Shown in pieces: positions 5,871-8,865 of a stretch of DNA of 8,865 bases. The notes beneath the pieces were generated by a model. That model did no database searches, was not told the origin of the DNA, and saw only the letters and a list, made by a program, of their open reading frames with translations. Each line of letters starts with the position of its first letter. The stretch's first letter is position 1. Origin of the DNA: DASXTW01 sp036505215 (GTDB taxonomy: Bacteria; Actinomycetota; UBA4738); the NCBI GenBank assembly GCA_036505215.1, contig DASXTW010000076.1, positions 1 through 8,865 of the forward strand, written 5' to 3'. The position numbers and the translations under genes are program-made.

Positions 5871-6346
5871 TAGTTACTCCCTGGTCCGACCGCGATGGGC
5901 CCCTGCCGCTTCGGGCCGGGCGACTCCTTGGCCCGGTCGACCTGGATCTGGACGCGGCGGACGGACGACAGGGGCACGATCTCTCCACGACGGGACTGGG
6001 ACCGCAGCCGCTCCATCTCCTCGAGCATCCGATTCCTGGCCTTGCGGAAATCGCGATCGAGCGTCTCCATTCGCCGGCGCATCCGCTCGATCTTGTCCTC
6101 CATCTCCACGATCATCTTGACTCCAGCCAGATTCAGGCCGTGCTCCTGGGTCAGCTTCTGGATCATCTGGAGGCGAGCGATGTCGCGCTCGGAATACCGG
6201 CGGGTGTTGCCGGGGGTGCGGGCAGGCCGAAGGAGACCCTTCCGCTCGTAGATGCGGAGGGTCTGCGGGTGCACCCCCGCGAGCTCGGCCGCCACGCTGA
6301 TGATGTACACGGCCCGGTCCTCGGACTCTTCCCGTTTCCTCGGCAT
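5870..6346 (-). CDS. hspR: Heat-shock repressor HspR (MerR family)
   Basis: The 158-residue product has a MerR-type winged helix at about 13-80: YIISVAAELAGVHPQTLRIY, then ERKGLLRPARTPGNTRRYSE, then DIARLQMIQKL. A basic and acidic helical stretch (about 84-120) is suited to dimer formation, and the C-terminal tail is short and loosely charged. The VHPQTLRIYERKGLL...NTRRYS pattern is characteristic of HspR. In Streptomyces, HspR represses the dnaK operon and clpB by binding HAIR inverted repeats, with DnaK acting as co-repressor. The same feedback is expected here but cannot be seen, since the operon promoter lies outside the window. The ATG at 6344-6346 overlaps the dnaJ stop by one base (TGATG), with GGAGG 4 bases upstream. 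The stop in turn overlaps the clpB start. The gene therefore sits between the chaperones it should regulate. Confidence 0.95.
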   Translation of the reverse strand: MPRKREESEDRAVYIISVAAELAGVHPQTLRIYERKGLLRPARTPGNTRRYSERDIARLQMIQKLTQEHGLNLAGVKMIVEMEDKIERMRRRMETLDRDFRKARNRMLEEMERLRSQSRRGEIVPLSSVRRVQIQVDRAKESPGPKRQGPIAVGPGSN

Positions 6347-7497
6347 CAGACCTCCACCCCCAACCCCTTTCGGGGCGATTCCTTCTGGACCTCCTGCAAC
6401 CTACCCAGGAGCTCCTTCTCCTCCTTCGACAGTTTCTGCGGAACATCCACCTTCACGGTCACCAGCAGATCGCCCATGCCGCCCTTCCTCGGCCGGGGCG
6501 CGCCCTTTCCGCGGATGCGGAAGGTCTTGCCGGAGGGCGTACCGGCGGGGATCTTCAGAGTGACCTCGCCGTTCAGGGTCGGTACTCGAAGGTTGGTCCC
6601 CAACGCGGCCTCCGTGTAGGTGATGGGCAGCTCCAGCGTGAGGTCCGAGTTCCTCCGACCAAACAGGCGGTGGGGCTCCACGCGAACCGTCACGAACAGA
6701 TCCCCGGCGCGGGCGCCCGCCGAGCCCGCCTCCCCCCGGGCGCTCAAGCGGATCCGAGCACCGTCCTGTACTCCGGGTGGGATCCGCACGGAGAACTCGC
6801 GGGATCGCCGAACCCTTCCCGACCCGCCGCACTCATGGCACGGATGCTCCACGATCCGCCCGGAACCACCGCATTCCGGGCATGGGCGAGCGATGGAGAA
6901 GAACCCTTCGTTCACCGCGACCGAACCCGTCCCTCCGCAGACCGGACAGGTCTTGGGGCTGGTCCCCGGCTCCGCCCCAGACCCTCCGCAGGTCGGACAC
7001 GTCGCCGGCCCCTGGATCCGAAGGGGAACCGTCGTTCCCGACATGGCCTCGTCGAAGGACACGCGCACCTCGGTCTCCAGGTCGGCGCCCTTGGCTTCGG
7101 CCTGGCCTCGGCCGCCACCCCGACCGCGACCGGTGAACACGCTGAACAGGTCGCCGATGCCCCCGATGTCTCCGAGGTCCTCGAAGGGAAAGCCTTCGAC
7201 CCGGACACGTCGTCCGCCCGGGCCGGCGCCGCCGAATCCTCCGAATCGCGAAGATGCCATCTCCCGGACCTGGTCGTACTGCTTGCGCTTGCCCGGGTCC
7301 CCCAGGACGTCGTTGGCCGCGGAGATCTCCTTGAAGCGATCCTCGGCGTCCTTGTTCCCGGGGTTGGCGTCCGGATGGTACTTCTGGGCGAGCTTGCGGT
7401 AGGCCTTCTTGACGTCCGCGGCGGTCGCGTTCTTCGAAACGCCCAGGACCTTGTAGTAGTCCTTCTCGAACCACTCTCGCCTGACGTCACCGTTCAC
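6346..7497 (-). CDS. dnaJ: Chaperone DnaJ (Hsp40, type I)
   Basis: The 383-residue cytoplasmic co-chaperone delivers substrates to DnaK and stimulates its ATPase. The J-domain lies at about 12-77, with the essential HPD at 41-43. A Gly/Phe-rich linker follows (about 84-131, e.g. SRFGGFGGAGPGG). The zinc-binding domain carries four CxxCxGxG repeats: CPTCGGSG (167-174), CPVCGGTG (184-191), CPECGGSG (206-213) and CHECGGSG (220-227), all eight cysteines intact. The substrate-binding C-terminal domains run from about 228 to 350. The start is a GTG at 7495-7497, with AAGGGGG (7503-7509) 5 bases upstream; it adds about ten residues before the J-domain. The gene lies 16 bases after grpE and overlaps hspR by one base. 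Its position before hspR and four complete zinc repeats make this the operon-type DnaJ rather than CbpA. Confidence 0.97.
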   Translation of the reverse strand: MNGDVRREWFEKDYYKVLGVSKNATAADVKKAYRKLAQKYHPDANPGNKDAEDRFKEISAANDVLGDPGKRKQYDQVREMASSRFGGFGGAGPGGRRVRVEGFPFEDLGDIGGIGDLFSVFTGRGRGGGRGQAEAKGADLETEVRVSFDEAMSGTTVPLRIQGPATCPTCGGSGAEPGTSPKTCPVCGGTGSVAVNEGFFSIARPCPECGGSGRIVEHPCHECGGSGRVRRSREFSVRIPPGVQDGARIRLSARGEAGSAGARAGDLFVTVRVEPHRLFGRRNSDLTLELPITYTEAALGTNLRVPTLNGEVTLKIPAGTPSGKTFRIRGKGAPRPRKGGMGDLLVTVKVDVPQKLSKEEKELLGRLQEVQKESPRKGLGVEV

Positions 7498-7513
7498 GGC
7501 CGCCCCCTTGAAG

Positions 7514-8173
7514 TTATCTGCGGACGACCTTGACGCCGGCCGGACGTATCACCCTGCCCTTCATCGTGTATCCCGGGCGCAGGACGTCGGCGACGAACGG
7601 TTCGCCGTCAGGACCCCCAGACTGCATGAGCGCCTCGTGCCGCTCGGGATCGAAGGGCTTGCCCTCGGCCTCGATCCGCTCCAGGCCCTCGGACCGGAGG
7701 ATGTCCAGGAGCTTGGCGTACACGAGCTCGACCCCGTGGAGGAACTTCTGGAAGTCCGGGGTGCGCTCGGCGGCCATGAGGGCCAGGTCGAATTCGTCCA
7801 AGACCTCGAGGAGCTTGCGAACGAAGGGCTCCGCCGCCATCTCCATGGCCCGGGTCTGTTCCTTGATCACCCGCTTGCGGTAGTTGGCGAACTCGGCCTG
7901 CAGCCGCTGCAGATGATCGAGGTACTCGGCCGCCTGCTTCTTGGCTGTGTCCAGCTCGGTCACGTCGGCCGGCTCGTCGCTCCCCGGCGTTCCCGCGCCT
8001 TCGGGCTCCGGGCTCGCCTCGGCCTGAGCGTGGACCCGCCGTCGGTCCGTCACCTTGACCTTGGGACGCTGGTCTTGGCCTACCGCTTCGCTGCTTGAGG
8101 CCGGTTCGTCACCTGCGGCTTCGCTGCTCGAGGCCGATTCATCGATCTGCGGGTTCTGGTCCTTCTCGCTCAT
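7514..8173 (-). CDS. grpE: Nucleotide exchange factor GrpE
   Basis: The 219-residue protein releases ADP from DnaK and so resets the chaperone cycle in the cytoplasm. Residues 1-70 are low-complexity, acidic and Ser/Glu/Pro-rich, as often seen in actinobacterial GrpE. They include a tandem near-repeat, ESASSSEAAGD (12-22) and EPASSSEAVGQ (23-33). The long dimer helix follows (about 73-130), with the family segment LQAEFANYRKRVIKEQ (91-106). Next are a short helix pair (VRKLLEVLDEFDLAL, then FLHGVELVYAKLLDIL) and the C-terminal beta domain with GKPFDPERHEAL (171-182) and the signature VADVLRPGYTMKGRVIRPA (194-212). The ATG at 8171-8173 directly follows the dnaK stop with no gap, so its translation is probably coupled to dnaK. 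The Shine-Dalgarno match is weak (GGCGGA). Confidence 0.96.
   Translation of the reverse strand: MSEKDQNPQIDESASSSEAAGDEPASSSEAVGQDQRPKVKVTDRRRVHAQAEASPEPEGAGTPGSDEPADVTELDTAKKQAAEYLDHLQRLQAEFANYRKRVIKEQTRAMEMAAEPFVRKLLEVLDEFDLALMAAERTPDFQKFLHGVELVYAKLLDILRSEGLERIEAEGKPFDPERHEALMQSGGPDGEPFVADVLRPGYTMKGRVIRPAGVKVVRR
8085..8143. repeat. 33-bp-period tandem duplication inside grpE
   Basis: The stretch 8085-8110 recurs at 8118-8143 with three mismatches in 26 bases. The period is 33 bases (11 codons), so the frame is kept. It encodes the two ASSSEA-containing units in the disordered N-terminus of GrpE. It looks like a recent in-frame duplication by slippage or unequal crossover. Confidence 0.7.
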
Positions 8174-8865
8174 CTATCCGCCCGTGCCCTCTTCGTCCAC
8201 GATCTCTCCCTCGACGACGTCACCGTCGCCGCTGGATGCAGCGCCTTCCTGACCGCCTGCTCCACCGCCTCCCGGCGACGCGGCCGACGCGGCCTGCTGC
8301 TGCGAGTACATGGCCTGCCCGACTCGCTGGAAGGCCTGCATCAGCACATCGGTCAGCGACTTGATCCGCTCGATGTCGTCGCCCTTGAGGGCCTCCTTCA
8401 GCTCGTCGTTGGCCTTGGCGACGGCCTCGCGATCATCGGCCGGGACCTTGTCGCCGTACTCGACCAGGGCCTTGTCAACCTGGTACGTGAGCTGGTCGGC
8501 GGCGTTCCTGGCCTCCGCACTTTCCCGTCGCTTGCGGTCCTCGTCGGCGAACTTCTCCGCGTCCTTCATCATCCGGTCGATGTCGTCCTTGGACAGGGCG
8601 GTGCCGCCGGTAATGGTCATCTGCTGCTCCTTGCCGGTGGCCATGTCCTTGGCCGAGACGTTCACGATCCCGTTCGCGTCGATGTCGAAGGAGACCTCGA
8701 TCTGCGGAACGCCGCGCGGCGCTGGCGGGATGCCGACCAGGTTGAACCGACCGAGCGACTTCACGCCGGGCGATTGCACGGTCTCGCCCTCGCCCTGCAG
8801 GACGTTGATCTCGACCTCGGTCTGGTTGTCCGCGGCCGTCGAGAATATCTCCGACTTCTTCGTCG
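8174..8865 (-). CDS. dnaK: Chaperone DnaK (Hsp70), C-terminal part, continues beyond the right edge
   Basis: The frame is open from the right edge to TAG at 8174-8176 and encodes the last 229 residues of DnaK. The ATPase domain and the first part of the substrate-binding domain, about 400 residues by comparison with E. coli DnaK, lie outside the window. Seen here are SEIFSTAADNQTEVEINVLQ, the highly conserved GIPPAPRGVPQIEVSFDIDA, NGIVNVSAKD and TGKEQQMTITGG of the beta domain. The helical lid (DDIDRMMKDAEKFADEDRKR onward) follows, then a Gly/Ala-rich linker and an acidic tail ending near VEGEIVDEEGTGG. Such tails bind co-chaperones or extend client contacts. A GTG at 8777-8779 could be read as a start but falls inside the conserved domain, so it is not one. 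The stop abuts the grpE ATG. DnaK is expected to act with DnaJ, GrpE and ClpB and as co-repressor with HspR. Confidence 0.97.
   Translation of the reverse strand, partial: TKKSEIFSTAADNQTEVEINVLQGEGETVQSPGVKSLGRFNLVGIPPAPRGVPQIEVSFDIDANGIVNVSAKDMATGKEQQMTITGGTALSKDDIDRMMKDAEKFADEDRKRRESAEARNAADQLTYQVDKALVEYGDKVPADDREAVAKANDELKEALKGDDIERIKSLTDVLMQAFQRVGQAMYSQQQAASAASPGGGGAGGQEGAASSGDGDVVEGEIVDEEGTGG

Noticed and set aside
4177..5873. Long plus-strand open frames (418 and 461 codons) opposite clpB
   Set aside because: They lie wholly antisense to a gene with every ClpB motif intact. Their composition (Ser/Arg-rich or Leu/Gly/Asp-rich) is typical of frames created by GC-biased codons on the other strand. 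No ribosome binding site or recognisable domain was seen.
7498..7513. Possible separate promoter or terminator between grpE and dnaJ
   Set aside because: The gap is only 16 bases and is taken up mostly by the dnaJ Shine-Dalgarno sequence; there is no room for other signals.
6620..7533. Plus-strand open frames of 260 and 287 codons opposite dnaJ
   Set aside because: They are antisense to intact dnaJ, low in complexity and rich in Pro/Arg/Ser, with no family resemblance. They are explained by high GC content.
8174..8779. Reading the dnaK fragment as a complete 201-residue gene starting at 8779
   Set aside because: The frame stays open to the window edge, and the residues before that GTG (SEIFSTAADNQTEVEINVLQ) match DnaK. 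It is therefore an internal codon, not a start.
3267..8865. HspR operator (HAIR: CTTGAGT, 7 bases, ACTCAAG) inside the operon
   Set aside because: Isolated CTTGAG or CTCAAG half-sites appear within coding sequence, but by eye no properly spaced inverted pair was found. The operator is expected upstream of dnaK, beyond the right edge.

Overview
The window is GC-rich and densely coded. It most likely comes from an actinomycete-type bacterium (Actinomycetota, possibly a deep or uncultured lineage). Three things point there: the dnaK-grpE-dnaJ-hspR gene order with the MerR-type heat-shock repressor HspR, a PPOX/F420-type flavin-fold oxidoreductase of the kind common in that phylum, and frequent GTG/TTG starts. 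The phylum is inferred from gene content and style, not from a phylogenetic marker.

Left part (1-612): a fragment of a small membrane-anchored protein runs off the left edge on the minus strand. It is divergent from a PPOX-class oxidoreductase gene on the plus strand whose reading frame is broken near position 490. The rest of that gene continues in another frame with intact family sequence, so it is either a recent pseudogene or a sequence error.

Middle part (613-3266): a minus-strand pair encodes a cysteine-free Rrf2-family regulator followed by a TauE/SafE-type anion exporter. Between them lies a plausible promoter with a palindrome over the predicted transcription start. Divergent from the regulator is a gene for a signal-peptide-bearing, single-pass membrane protein with a coiled coil and no recognised family. 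The regulator/membrane-protein intergenic region holds a perfect 7-bp-arm palindrome and an 11-bp motif also found upstream of the exporter. These three genes may form a small regulon, perhaps for sulfur compounds. That is inference.

Right part (3267-8865): a compact minus-strand chaperone operon, read in transcription order as dnaK (3' part only), grpE, dnaJ, hspR, clpB. Adjacent genes abut or overlap by one base at three of four junctions. DnaK/DnaJ/GrpE and ClpB are the bacterial disaggregation machinery, and HspR is the expected repressor of the operon. The operon promoter and the HspR operator must lie beyond the right edge; none was found inside.

No RNA genes, mobile elements, CRISPR arrays or gene-free stretches over 300 bases were found. 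The heat-shock operon is conventional. The less ordinary material is the regulator/exporter/membrane-protein cluster and its intergenic signals; nothing here clearly amounts to a new system.
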